Shown here piece after piece: positions 8,709 to 17,347 of a stretch of DNA of 63,416 nt. The translations under genes were made by a program, and so were the position numbers. A model generated the notes under the pieces. That model saw only the letters and a list, made by a program, of their open reading frames with translations, was not told where the DNA came from and searched no databases. The first letter of the stretch is position 1; every line of letters starts with the position of its first letter. Source of the stretch: an uncultured Lachnospiraceae bacterium (GTDB lineage Bacteria > Bacillota > Clostridia > Lachnospirales > Lachnospiraceae); assembly GCA_902776305.1 (NCBI GenBank), contig CACYPS010000008.1, forward strand, positions 1 to 63,416. Direction: 5' to 3'.

Positions 8709-9383
8709 CTAATCGTAGGCTCGACAGGCCGCGTATTTCGAAAACGCCGCTGCCCTTCGATTTTCCAGATGTACCGCATCGCGAATGATATCCGGAAGGA
8801 AATGATCCCACTTTACTTCAAGGATAATAGGGTTGTCTACGATCGGAACGGTCGGCGTATCCGGGTTCAAAAAGTCCGTGCTGCAAAGTCCGGTCCGGAT
8901 ATCATAGTCCAGCGTAACCCGAACATTGCCGGCGGGAAATACGAACGGCTCCCGCGTGTAGTCGACGATCGTCTTTGCCCGAAGCCCCGTTTCCTTCATT
9001 TCCACGTAAAGCTCGTGAATGAGAGGGTCCGGATGATTCACCATCCAGTCGATGTTTCCGTCAGCAATGGCCTGGGCCTGCATCGTTGAAAGCCTGACCA
9101 TCTCCTTGGTGCCGAGATTGTTCCATTTGCTCTTCTTTTCAAGACGGATGAAAGACAGGTCATTATTATAATAGCGTATCCTGAACTTCTTCCTGTTATC
9201 CACGCCGTCTATTTTCTCCCTGAGCGCTTTATCCGACAGTGTATCAAAATAAAGGCTTCGGATAAAATACTTACCGTCGACAGCGTGAGCGTCCGGAGTG
9301 GTGATTGCACGCATTCTCGACCGTATGATGAGCATATCCATATAGTTGATTTCGTGTTTCCACTCATGCCTGAGTTCACTCAT
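8709..9383 (-). CDS. VTC-domain protein (polyphosphate polymerase-like)
   Basis: 224 residues with a VTC (triphosphate-tunnel) domain. Visible features are the N-terminal RHEWKHEIN, YFIRSLYFDT, the basic strand KKFRIRYYN, RLEKKSKWNN, and the acidic strand IILEVKW. In yeast Vtc4 this fold makes polyphosphate from ATP; bacterial members are annotated by similarity and few have been tested. Positively charged tunnel strands and the acidic metal-binding positions are present, so catalysis is plausible. It is the first gene of the pair with DUF4956. GGAG lies ten bases before the ATG. Confidence 0.85.
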   Translation of the reverse strand: MSELRHEWKHEINYMDMLIIRSRMRAITTPDAHAVDGKYFIRSLYFDTLSDKALREKIDGVDNRKKFRIRYYNNDLSFIRLEKKSKWNNLGTKEMVRLSTMQAQAIADGNIDWMVNHPDPLIHELYVEMKETGLRAKTIVDYTREPFVFPAGNVRVTLDYDIRTGLCSTDFLNPDTPTVPIVDNPIILEVKWDHFLPDIIRDAVHLENRRAAAFSKYAACRAYD

Positions 9384-9713
9384 TTGCGACTACTCCTTAT
9401 TCAGGCTGCATCTCATTGTTGCGGACTTGCCGGAAAATGACAGTCCTACGGTATAATAGCGCAACCTGTATGCCGAAATCAAGAACAATAGTATAGCATT
9501 GGTAAAAATTCCTCCGGCGGATTGCACAATACTCGCGACCGGAGTTATGAGTACTGTATAAGAACAGAAGAACCGGAGCAGAGGTATTCCTCGTACTCCG
9601 GTACAAATATCTCATATCTCATATAACGCTGACCGCAACCCACGCAGGATCGCGCTCATCACAGGCTCTCGTCACCAGTATTGCGCGATGAAGGATGAAG
9701 GATAATAATCCGA
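9384..9713. other. Intergenic region (330 bp) with a hairpin and a partial dispersed repeat
   Basis: No convincing gene. It should hold the leftward promoter of the VTC/DUF4956 pair. ACCGGAG and CTCCGGT (about 9571-9602) form a stem without a T tract. GTCACCAGTATTGCGCGATG from 9671 is a degenerate copy of the dispersed repeat at 141-180 and 7534-7628. Confidence 0.5.
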
Positions 9714-10499
9714 TCACCCAACCAGGAAAGTATAATCAGCTACACTGTAGAGCGGAATGAACGGCAGAATGATCGGCACCGTCTTGACATACTTCTGATA
9801 CTCAGGATCATCGCCATAGTTGCGGTTCTGTCTCAACTCCAGCCTTCTGGCTCCGCCGAACATGATGTACACGATGCACACATATCCGATAATTGCACAG
9901 ATCCATTGCACCGGGCCGCGAAGTGCGGTCACGCCCGACACAAAGACACCCGTCCAGAACAGAATCTCCCCGAGATAATTCGGACAGCGTACGATGCGGA
10001 AAAGCCCCGTATCGACGAAACGCTTCGGATTCTTTTTCTTCGCCATACTCTTCTGGACGTCGGCAGCACTCTCCAGGATGATTCCGCAGGCCATAATCAC
10101 CGCACCGACCAGCGTAACGATATCCGTCGTGCCCCCGTTGCTGAGCCTGAAGAGCACCGGTGAGACCTGAAGCGTGTAAAGCAAAGCGCTGAATATCCAT
10201 GTCGCGAATTTGGCCGGAAGACTGATATCTGACTTGACTTCATTCTTCATCGCCGCATTGTAAGTCGTAAGCTTAAGTTCCCGGATGAGCAGGTAGCCGC
10301 CGAGTCTCACCCCGTAAACAAAAAACAGCAGACAGATACACAGCATCAGGTTACTCATATAGCGTCTGAAGAAGACGATCATCGCAAGACCGATTGCGGC
10401 AACGGAAAAGCCGTATCCTATGCTGATGAACCATATGTACTTTCGAAAACCGATCGACGTGATCAGCAGCGCAATCAGAAACATCACCAGATATTGCAT
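9714..10499 (-). CDS. DUF1295 / steroid 5-alpha-reductase-like membrane protein
   Basis: 261 residues with six or seven hydrophobic segments. The C-terminal half carries the isoprenylcysteine-methyltransferase/5-alpha-reductase signature: FVDTGLFRIVRCPNYLGEIL, a following WTGVF, then the polar tail YGDDPEYQKYVKTVP. Members are NAD(P)H- or SAM-dependent enzymes on lipid-like substrates; the substrate here is unknown. GGAGG stands 7 bases before the ATG. The gene is monocistronic and divergent from the next gene. Confidence 0.8.
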   Translation of the reverse strand: MQYLVMFLIALLITSIGFRKYIWFISIGYGFSVAAIGLAMIVFFRRYMSNLMLCICLLFFVYGVRLGGYLLIRELKLTTYNAAMKNEVKSDISLPAKFATWIFSALLYTLQVSPVLFRLSNGGTTDIVTLVGAVIMACGIILESAADVQKSMAKKKNPKRFVDTGLFRIVRCPNYLGEILFWTGVFVSGVTALRGPVQWICAIIGYVCIVYIMFGGARRLELRQNRNYGDDPEYQKYVKTVPIILPFIPLYSVADYTFLVG

Positions 10500-10704
10500 G
10501 TCATACCTCCGGAATATCCTATCGTTATTGTAAGTTTCATATCACGAATTTTATACGCATTAACACAGAGCCATTATACACCCCTTTCTATTTTCGTTCA
10601 ACCGAATTAATTTCGTCGTACTGTTCTATTCCCGCCTTTTACGGGGATTTTTGTAAACAGTTTCGGCTCAAATCCTGTTTTTCTATCACTCTGCCCGATT
10701 TTAC

Positions 10705-10713
10705 TGGTATAAT
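10705..10713 (+). promoter_or_regulatory. Extended -10 promoter for the Hsp70-like pair
   Basis: TGGTATAAT is a consensus -10 (10708-10713) with an extended TGn. The -35 region is weak, which is normal with an extended -10. It is 48 bases from the next ATG and in the only rightward intergenic position. Confidence 0.6.
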
Positions 10714-10760
10714 AAAAGACACGCGAACATGCGAATCACAGAATGAAAACGGAGGCCCTC

Positions 10761-11612
10761 ATGAAGACCAGAGAATTGCTGGAACAAGACAAAGAACGCC
10801 TGCTCGCACGCCTCAGTAAGGCGGACACCCCGGAGCAGACCGTGACCGCTCTGGAGGATGAGCTTAGCCGCATTCAGATCCAGTACGGAGAACACGTGAC
10901 CGACGAGACCCTGTCACGCGAAGCCTCCTACGCACTCCAGACAGCAAAAGCGGCGCTGTCTCTTGTGGACAGCGCCGGAGAAGTGCGGACTTACGAGCGC
11001 ACGGGCAAACCCAAAAAGGGCGCTCAGAGCAAATACCTGATACCTCTCATCGCCTGCCTCGGAGCAACGACAGTCGGAGCAACAGCGCTGACGATGGCCC
11101 CGGCCGGATTCCTGCCGCTCAGCATAATTATGGTCATAGCGGGTATCTGCCTGGCATTTGTATCGGGCTACAACTTCGGACGAAGGAAACTTCTTCCCGA
11201 AGAAGCAGAGCAGATCGTTGAGGTGAGCATGGACAGCGACAAAATCTACCGCAATCTCAACGCGATGCTGACTGTCGTTGACCACAATCTGGAAGACGCG
11301 CGGCTGACAGAGATGGAGGCTGCGGCCAATCCTGCTCCGTCTCCGGATGACGTGACGGATGATGAGCTGCGTCTGCTGTCCTCTGTTCTTGAGACAGCAT
11401 ATTCATCGGGAGACACTGATGAGAACCGGCAGACTATTTCCGACATCACATTTTATCTGTACAGGCGCGGTATCTCCGTAATGGAATACAGCGCGGACAC
11501 CGCTAAGTACTTCAACCGTATGCCCGCTGCCCGGACAGGCACGCTGAAACCGGCTCTGGTAAAGGATAACGTCGTGCTCATTCGGGGTATGGCAGCCGTT
11601 AAATCGAATTAA
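10761..11612 (+). CDS. Coiled-coil membrane protein with GrpE-like tail, partner of Hsp70-like protein
   Basis: 283 residues. Residues 1-75 are charged and helical (RELLEQDKERLLARLSKA), two transmembrane segments follow at about 90-135 (LIPLIACLGATTVGATALTM and LSIIMVIAGICLAFVSG), then a helical cytoplasmic region. The last 35 residues (FNRMPAARTGTLKPALVKD, VVLIRGMAAV) recall the C-terminal beta segment of GrpE nucleotide-exchange factors. I infer a membrane-bound co-factor for the Hsp70-like protein encoded 24 bases downstream. The family itself is not recognised. The ATG at 10761 has GGAGG five bases upstream; the ATG at 10743 has none. Confidence 0.7.
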   Translation: MKTRELLEQDKERLLARLSKADTPEQTVTALEDELSRIQIQYGEHVTDETLSREASYALQTAKAALSLVDSAGEVRTYERTGKPKKGAQSKYLIPLIACLGATTVGATALTMAPAGFLPLSIIMVIAGICLAFVSGYNFGRRKLLPEEAEQIVEVSMDSDKIYRNLNAMLTVVDHNLEDARLTEMEAAANPAPSPDDVTDDELRLLSSVLETAYSSGDTDENRQTISDITFYLYRRGISVMEYSADTAKYFNRMPAARTGTLKPALVKDNVVLIRGMAAVKSN

Positions 11613-11636
11613 CTTATTGAACGAAGGAGAAATCCT

Positions 11637-13553
11637 ATGGAACGTTTTATAGGCTTTGATCTGGGCGACGCTGAAAGCGCCGTCTCCTATCTGAAGAAAG
11701 AAGGCATGAAGACTCCCGAAGTCATTCCCGTACGGGATGCGAAGAGCTTTATCACGGCTTACGCCCGACTGAATGACCAGACACTCCTCATCGGCGAGGA
11801 AGCATGCTATGCACCTGACGCATCGGAGCGCAAGATCCGCTTTAAGAGCCGATTCCTTAAGGATCAGGCGATCGACCGTGATATAAAGAGTTTTGCGGCC
11901 GGCGTTCTCGGCGAACTTTACACGACCGGCAATCTTGTCCAGGGCGAAGACTGCTGCTTTTATGTAGGCTGTCCCGCAGGATGGAACAAGAATGACAGGG
12001 AGCGGTACAGAAGGATATTTGAAAAGACCGGATATCCGCCGACGAAAATCATCTCCGAGTCCCGCGCCGCTCTCGTCAGCGCATGCCGCTCAAAACATCT
12101 TCAGGTCGGCTATGATATTCTCTCCCACCCGGTCCTTGTTGTGGATATAGGCTCTTCCACGACCGACTTCGCCTACATCTCCGGCGGACGTGAGGTGGAA
12201 CTCCGCACAGGCGGTGAAGTGTTCCTCGGCGGCGGTATTATGGATGAGATTCTCCTCGAGGAGTCCGTGGCCGCATCGAGAGACGAGCGCAGGATCCGCG
12301 ACGCATTTTCCAAAAGCGAAGCATGGAGAAGTTACTGCGAATTTGCCGCTCGCCGCCTCAAGGAAAAATACTTTGCGGATGAAGACTACTGGCAGACGCA
12401 CGAGTGCACGCAGACTGTGCAGATCGTATACGATCAGCCGGTCCGTCTTACGCTGCGCATGAATGCTCAGATCGCGGATAAGCTGCTTAATAAAAAAACA
12501 AAAGGTCTTGAAGGCAGGTCCTTCCGCGACGTCTTCATTGAAAGCCTGCGCGACACGCGGACGAGCATCACGGGAGATATGCCGGATCTCATTTTCCTGA
12601 CAGGAGGCGTCTCCAGACTGCCGGCCATCACAGACTGGTGCAGGGACGTCTATCCGGAAGCTGTTATCATCACGGAACTCAATCCCGAATTCTCCGTTTC
12701 GAAGGGCCTTTCCTGGTGCGGAAGCATCGACGAGGAGATGCGGGAGTTCGATGCAGAACTTCAGAACCTGATCGACTCCACGACCATCGAGCGTATCGTG
12801 ACCGAGCAGATCGACGGTCTGTACATGGCCGCAGTCGACGCGCTGACAGGTCCTATCCTTGAAAACTGTGTTGTTCCGATCATGGACCGCTGGCGCAGCA
12901 GCCGGATTGAAAAGCTCTCCGAGATCGACGGAGAGCTGAAGAAGGAAATCGACGCCTACCTGCACACGGAGAGTGCCAAAAATCTTCTGGTGGATCCGGT
13001 CGCCCAGTGGCTTCGCAAGTACATCGCGCCGGAGCTCGAGCAGTATACGATGCCGATCTGCCTGAAGCATAAGATCCCGTACAGGGCGCTGAGCCTGAAT
13101 TCGTATCTGTCACTGTCGGAAATCGATATACGTCTGAACGCCAAGACGGTGTTCGGCGTCGAACAGTTCACCTGGCTGATTGATACGATCATCTCGATTC
13201 TCGTGGGACTCCTGTGCGGAGGAAGCGGTGTCGCACTGATTGCAAACGGTCTGCCCGGCATATTCGCCGGCGCGGTCCTTTCGCTCGTCGTGCTCTTTCT
13301 CGGAAAGAACCGGATGCAGTCGGCGCTCCTGAATATGAATATTCCTCTCCCCATGCGCAGGCTCCTGCCGAAGAAATATCTGGAGAACCATCTGGAGAGC
13401 ATCACGGACGAGGTTCGGGCAAACTTCTACGAATCTCTCGAGAAGGATAAGAATGAAGAGATATCCGAGCGTCTGGTCAGAGAGATATCCGAACAGATCG
13501 AGGAGTGCCTGACGAAGATGGCGCGCGTCGTAGAGATACCGCTCATCAGTTGA
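11637..13553 (+). CDS. Membrane-anchored Hsp70/actin-like ATPase
   Basis: 638 residues. Residues 1 to about 380 have the Hsp70/actin ATPase layout: phosphate-1 FIGFDLGDAES, phosphate-2 VVDIGSSTTDFAYI, and the adenosine motif LIFLTGGVSRLPAI. In place of the substrate-binding domain there is a long helical region, then a transmembrane hairpin at about 505-555 (IISILVGLLCGGSGVALIA, AGAVLSLVVLFLG) and a helical C-terminus. It is therefore not DnaK but a membrane Hsp70-like protein, and it pairs with the coiled-coil gene just upstream. Its clients are unknown. GGAG stands 7 bases before the ATG. Confidence 0.8.
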   Translation: MERFIGFDLGDAESAVSYLKKEGMKTPEVIPVRDAKSFITAYARLNDQTLLIGEEACYAPDASERKIRFKSRFLKDQAIDRDIKSFAAGVLGELYTTGNLVQGEDCCFYVGCPAGWNKNDRERYRRIFEKTGYPPTKIISESRAALVSACRSKHLQVGYDILSHPVLVVDIGSSTTDFAYISGGREVELRTGGEVFLGGGIMDEILLEESVAASRDERRIRDAFSKSEAWRSYCEFAARRLKEKYFADEDYWQTHECTQTVQIVYDQPVRLTLRMNAQIADKLLNKKTKGLEGRSFRDVFIESLRDTRTSITGDMPDLIFLTGGVSRLPAITDWCRDVYPEAVIITELNPEFSVSKGLSWCGSIDEEMREFDAELQNLIDSTTIERIVTEQIDGLYMAAVDALTGPILENCVVPIMDRWRSSRIEKLSEIDGELKKEIDAYLHTESAKNLLVDPVAQWLRKYIAPELEQYTMPICLKHKIPYRALSLNSYLSLSEIDIRLNAKTVFGVEQFTWLIDTIISILVGLLCGGSGVALIANGLPGIFAGAVLSLVVLFLGKNRMQSALLNMNIPLPMRRLLPKKYLENHLESITDEVRANFYESLEKDKNEEISERLVREISEQIEECLTKMARVVEIPLIS

Positions 13554-13638
13554 GGGGAACTGCTCAGATTCCTCCTCACGGTGAACACCCTTGCCTTCGG
13601 CTGTATCCTTCCCACTACCGGGCGCACTACTATAACGA

Positions 13639-13744
13639 AAAAGGGCTGTCGCATTAGGCGGTGCCACCACTACATATGGCAGACATTTGCAAATAACGTC
13701 TGCCATATGTAGTGGTGCCGCGCCTTAATGCGACAGCCCCTTTT
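13639..13744. repeat. MITE-like long hairpin, copy A
   Basis: About 106 bases forming one long inverted repeat. The ends are GGGCTGTCGCATTA and its complement TAATGCGACAGCCCC; inside, CACTACATATGGCAGAC pairs with GTCTGCCATATGTAGTG around ATTTGCAAATAAC. Related copies are at 21645-21730 and 31285-31395. Termini of this kind are typical of insertion sequences, so it is probably a non-autonomous element. It lies between two convergent genes and may act as a terminator. Confidence 0.85.
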
Positions 13745-13765
13745 GTGTCATTCTGCAAATTTCAA

Positions 13766-16378
13766 TTAATAGATATCCCCCAGTTTTGACCGGAATTCCT
13801 CAAAAATTCTCAGATGTCCTTCTATGTTCGGATGTGTCCTGTCGGAAAGCATCAGACTCTCATTCGGCGTGACGCCGTCATGGTTCAATGTGAGTGCCTT
13901 GGCAACATCGATATAGCGGTAACCGCTCTGGCGTACCCATGCTGACATTTGTTCATGTACGGCATTGCCTTCCGCGACGTCATCTCCGACGCGCGGCGGG
14001 ATCGTCGCAAGGATAGGTATCACGTTATTTGCCTCGGCAAGCGAGATCATCTTCTGCATATTATCGACCCATCTGGTGTAATCCCTGTCATTCATACCGA
14101 ATGCGATCAGAATGTACCTCGGCTTCACTGTATCGAATAAGAAGCGGTTGAACCATTGTACGCCCAGCGTACTGGTAGCTCCTCCTCTGCAGCACATAAA
14201 TACATCCCCGTTAAGATGATCTGTCACGAACGACGCATATCTGCTGTTTATATCCTCATGGAGGTATGTACCCTCAAGGTAACTGTCTCCGACCATAGCA
14301 AGCGTAGGTCTTGTGCTCCCGAGGTTCCTTATTCTCAGGCCGCTCGTTTTGACATTTCCCGAATCGACTACGCATTTCAGCGTGCCCCAGGCACGTCCCG
14401 CTTCGAAAGACGTTCCCTTTACGGATACTGTATTTCCGCTCGCCGGATCTGAGAATACGAAATGCACCGTATTGTCCGAAGCCCTGATCAGCTGAACCGT
14501 ATATGACTGATTGGCCTGCAGCTTAAATGGTATGGACGCGCTTGCCAACGTGCTCTTTTGTTCTCCGAACGCAAATCCCCTGTACAGACCGATCTTTTTG
14601 TTCTTAAAGTCGATATATCCGCCGCTGCTGTTCCTCGGCGTATTGGCAGCACTCTCCTGCTTGTAAACGCTGACCTTCGAGTTAAGCGACACCGGCGTCA
14701 CAGTGGCCTGAAGTTCGAACTGCTCGATATAATTGTTATTGTAGAGCGGTACGTAGACCGGATCGGCCGGAAACTCTGTCGTGGTCTTCGTCAGGTAGAA
14801 CTTTTCGGCATCCTTCCCGTTTTTCGGCTCCGTGATAAGCGCACTGCCTATTGAGGAACCGCTGACCGCCGCAGCCTGCCCGGTTGCTTTATTGATGATG
14901 GTGAATGTTCCCTGAGAATCTTTGGTGAATGTCCATCTCTGCTGAGATGTATTTTGCTGCGAATAAAGCTTAAGATTTCCGCTGCCTGCACTCATCAGTG
15001 TATAAAGCGGGTTTCCGGAAAGAATTTTGTAGGATCCGTCCGTCGTCTTAAGGATCGTAAACTTATTGAACCTGGCATTGGCTCGCTTTGTGATCGACAG
15101 GTGCGTATTATTTCCGCCCCTGTTTTCGGTAACCGTCATAGTCTGCGACAGGTTGACCTTGGGAATAATATAATAGACCCCTCCGGACTGAATACTTGTG
15201 ACATAATTAAAAATCCTGAAGGTTCCGGTCCTGCTGCCCTGATATTCACCTGCTCCGCTGATCACGATCTCGGCAGTCCCGGTCTTTACATTATTGGTAT
15301 ACGCCAGTGTGTAGTCGGTGCCCTGAACCAGTTTCTTCCCATATACTTTCAGAGTTACGTCCGGCGTGACGGCTTTTCCGGTATAGCGCTGCGTGCCCGG
15401 CAGTTTGATCTCCGTTCCGGCTCCGGAAATCTTGACGAAGCTCTTCATCGGATACCAGACCTGAGATCTCTTGTTGGCAATCTTTCTGATTTCAAGAGTT
15501 GTGTTCAATTTCGTCGATGCCCCGGTCACATTGAGCGCCTTGCCGGAAGTGCGGCCGACGATCCTGTATCCGTTACCGGCGGGCACGAACTGCCACTGCT
15601 GAGCGGTCGAGGTATTCAAAGAGCTCTGTACTACCGAAGTACCGTCATCTTTCTTGTTGGACTGTACCTGAAGATACTTTCCGGTATGGAGATTCCTGAT
15701 CTTATAGTAATTGCCTGTTGATTTCTGAACATAGAACAGTCTGACATTGGACTGCGAGTATGTGCCGCTGACCAGATTCACATTATTGTCAGCGACGTTG
15801 CCTTTCACTGCCATGGTCCTCAGCGTCGCTCCGTCCGGAAAGACTCTGAATATATAATAGCCTTCCTCGATTGCCTGCGCGGCTCCGAGGAGTTCCTCGG
15901 TCGGCGTCGGAGACGGCGAAGGAGTGAGTGACGGCGTCGGCGTGAGGCTCAGAGCAGCATCCGCTTCCGACATATCCGGCGGAACGATGACGGACTCATC
16001 CGGCAATTCAGGTGCATTCTCATCGGGCCCCAGGTCATCAATATCCGATTCATCCGTTACAGCGGAACTGTCCGCCTGACTGAGGTCATCCCCCTCTACA
16101 GCAGGCACATCCGTCGTACCGGGCGCAAGGCTTTCATCTCCGTTTCCCTCGTCTGTTGCGACAGCCTCTGCCGGTACGGTCGGAGTCACGGAAATGCTCT
16201 CATCCGGCACGATACCTGTTTCGGATGAGAACAGACCTGCATTTTCCGTTCCGTGTTCTGTTGCATAGACAGTCACTGTTCCCAGAAACATGGAACAGAT
16301 AATCAGCAGCGATATAAAAACTTTGCATTTATTTTTTCTCTTCATTCTCTTTTTAATCCTGTTCTCCGTCTTTTTCAC
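13766..16378 (-). CDS. Secreted ricin-type lectin / SGNH esterase
   Basis: 870 residues. A Sec signal peptide (KVFISLLIICSMFLGTVTVYA) is followed by an acidic Ser/Thr/Pro-rich linker to about 165. Next come a ricin-type beta-trefoil (GYYIF to WQFV), an MBG/YDG-like beta module (YTGKAVTPDVTLKVYGKKL), a second beta-trefoil, a beta-sandwich, and a C-terminal SGNH hydrolase. SGNH blocks: block I MVGDSYLEG (Ser), the block III-like FGMNDRDY, and block V DRTHPNIEGH (Asp and His). It probably deacetylates a wall or dietary polysaccharide. The GTG at 16378 overlaps the nudC stop as GTGA; an ATG at 16345 is an alternative closer to the signal peptide. Despite the overlap with nudC the function is unrelated. 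Confidence 0.82.
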   Translation of the reverse strand: MKKTENRIKKRMKRKNKCKVFISLLIICSMFLGTVTVYATEHGTENAGLFSSETGIVPDESISVTPTVPAEAVATDEGNGDESLAPGTTDVPAVEGDDLSQADSSAVTDESDIDDLGPDENAPELPDESVIVPPDMSEADAALSLTPTPSLTPSPSPTPTEELLGAAQAIEEGYYIFRVFPDGATLRTMAVKGNVADNNVNLVSGTYSQSNVRLFYVQKSTGNYYKIRNLHTGKYLQVQSNKKDDGTSVVQSSLNTSTAQQWQFVPAGNGYRIVGRTSGKALNVTGASTKLNTTLEIRKIANKRSQVWYPMKSFVKISGAGTEIKLPGTQRYTGKAVTPDVTLKVYGKKLVQGTDYTLAYTNNVKTGTAEIVISGAGEYQGSRTGTFRIFNYVTSIQSGGVYYIIPKVNLSQTMTVTENRGGNNTHLSITKRANARFNKFTILKTTDGSYKILSGNPLYTLMSAGSGNLKLYSQQNTSQQRWTFTKDSQGTFTIINKATGQAAAVSGSSIGSALITEPKNGKDAEKFYLTKTTTEFPADPVYVPLYNNNYIEQFELQATVTPVSLNSKVSVYKQESAANTPRNSSGGYIDFKNKKIGLYRGFAFGEQKSTLASASIPFKLQANQSYTVQLIRASDNTVHFVFSDPASGNTVSVKGTSFEAGRAWGTLKCVVDSGNVKTSGLRIRNLGSTRPTLAMVGDSYLEGTYLHEDINSRYASFVTDHLNGDVFMCCRGGATSTLGVQWFNRFLFDTVKPRYILIAFGMNDRDYTRWVDNMQKMISLAEANNVIPILATIPPRVGDDVAEGNAVHEQMSAWVRQSGYRYIDVAKALTLNHDGVTPNESLMLSDRTHPNIEGHLRIFEEFRSKLGDIY

Positions 16379-17250
16379 CTGGGTTCGCGCCCTTCCTTAA
16401 ATATCTTCATCATCTCGTTCGTCAGTGATAAGTCGTCGGGTTGCAGAATAATGTCTTCCCTTGCTGTCCATTCGCCGATCCTGAGTTCATTGGTATCCAG
16501 ATGTATGGTAGGATCCCCATCCAGATCGCAGAAATATCCTGCCAGAATGTTGTCGGCTACGCCCCAGGGCTGGGACTTGTAATAACGGATGTTTTTCACC
16601 CTGATGCCGGCCTCCTCCATGACCTCGCGCTCAACAGTTCCCTCAAATGTCTCCCCGATTTCGGTAAAACCTGCAATAAGTGCATAGTAGGCATATAGAC
16701 GGCCTCTGTATTTCGTCAGGAGAATGCGGTCCCCGTTCGTCACTCCGACGATGACCGCCGGAGCAATGCGCGGATAAATTATCCTGCCGCACTTCGGGCA
16801 AATGATCGATCTCTCAACATCGCCGTGTACCGTTCTGCTTCCGCAGGTGCCGCAGAACACGTTGTCACGATACCAGCCCGCAAGCTGTTGAGCCGTGAAA
16901 GCGGCATACGTCAGAAGGCGGTCCATCTTTCCTTCGTTTCGAAGTTCATGGACAGTTTTGAACTTGCAGTCGTCGGGCAGCTTAAAGCCTTCGGGAGATT
17001 CGATTTCTCCGTCCGTCGTACTGCCTTCGGGAGCAGTAATCATATAGTATTCCGTATCATCGATGGCAAAAAGGTATGTGCACTCTGCTTCTGCCGGAAA
17101 TTCGGCCCTCAGAGGCAGCTCCACCTTGTCATCGCGGATCCTGAACAGCATTTCTCTCCCTCTGAATAAAAAACACCGGCTGTCCGCTGCAGCGGACTTT
17201 TCCGGTATATACTCGTTCCGCAGCCTGTGCGGTGCTATGTCCTGAATCAT
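16375..17250 (-). CDS. nudC: NAD(+) diphosphatase (Nudix hydrolase)
   Basis: 291 residues. The C-terminal half has a four-cysteine zinc ribbon (CGTCGSRT, CPKCGRI), a complete Nudix box (GFTEIGETFEGTVEREVMEE), and the NudC-specific SQPWG motif 17 residues after the box. NudC cleaves NADH/NAD to NMN and AMP and can remove NAD caps from RNA. The N-terminal ~120 residues are the weakly conserved NudC N domain. AAAAGGAG precedes the ATG. It follows the MoxR gene after a 97-base gap containing a long hairpin (17267-17327). Confidence 0.92.
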   Translation of the reverse strand: MIQDIAPHRLRNEYIPEKSAAADSRCFLFRGREMLFRIRDDKVELPLRAEFPAEAECTYLFAIDDTEYYMITAPEGSTTDGEIESPEGFKLPDDCKFKTVHELRNEGKMDRLLTYAAFTAQQLAGWYRDNVFCGTCGSRTVHGDVERSIICPKCGRIIYPRIAPAVIVGVTNGDRILLTKYRGRLYAYYALIAGFTEIGETFEGTVEREVMEEAGIRVKNIRYYKSQPWGVADNILAGYFCDLDGDPTIHLDTNELRIGEWTAREDIILQPDDLSLTNEMMKIFKEGREPR

Positions 17251-17266
17251 CTATACTCCTTTTTCC

Positions 17267-17327
17267 CGGTCAGGGTACCGATGCTCATCACCATGTTATG
17301 TCACCATGATAGCATCAGACCTGACCG
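17267..17327 (-). other. Intercistronic hairpin between moxR-like gene and nudC
   Basis: CGGTCAGG (17267-17274) and CCTGACCG (17320-17327) are perfect inverted repeats, with a second pair inside, GATGCT (17280-17285) and AGCATC (17311-17316). No T tract follows on the minus strand, but the stem ends just before the nudC ribosome site, so it may affect nudC translation or mRNA stability. Confidence 0.45.
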
Positions 17328-17347
17328 TTGTCACGCAGAAAAACGAA

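Noticed and set aside
10628-10655. CCCG/CGGG hairpin with T tract as a terminator in the 10.5-10.7 kb gap
   Set aside because: The stem is only four or five pairs and no plus-strand gene ends before it.
12090-13070. Open frame antisense to the Hsp70-like gene
   Set aside because: Shadow of a clearly conserved ATPase gene, caused by codon bias.
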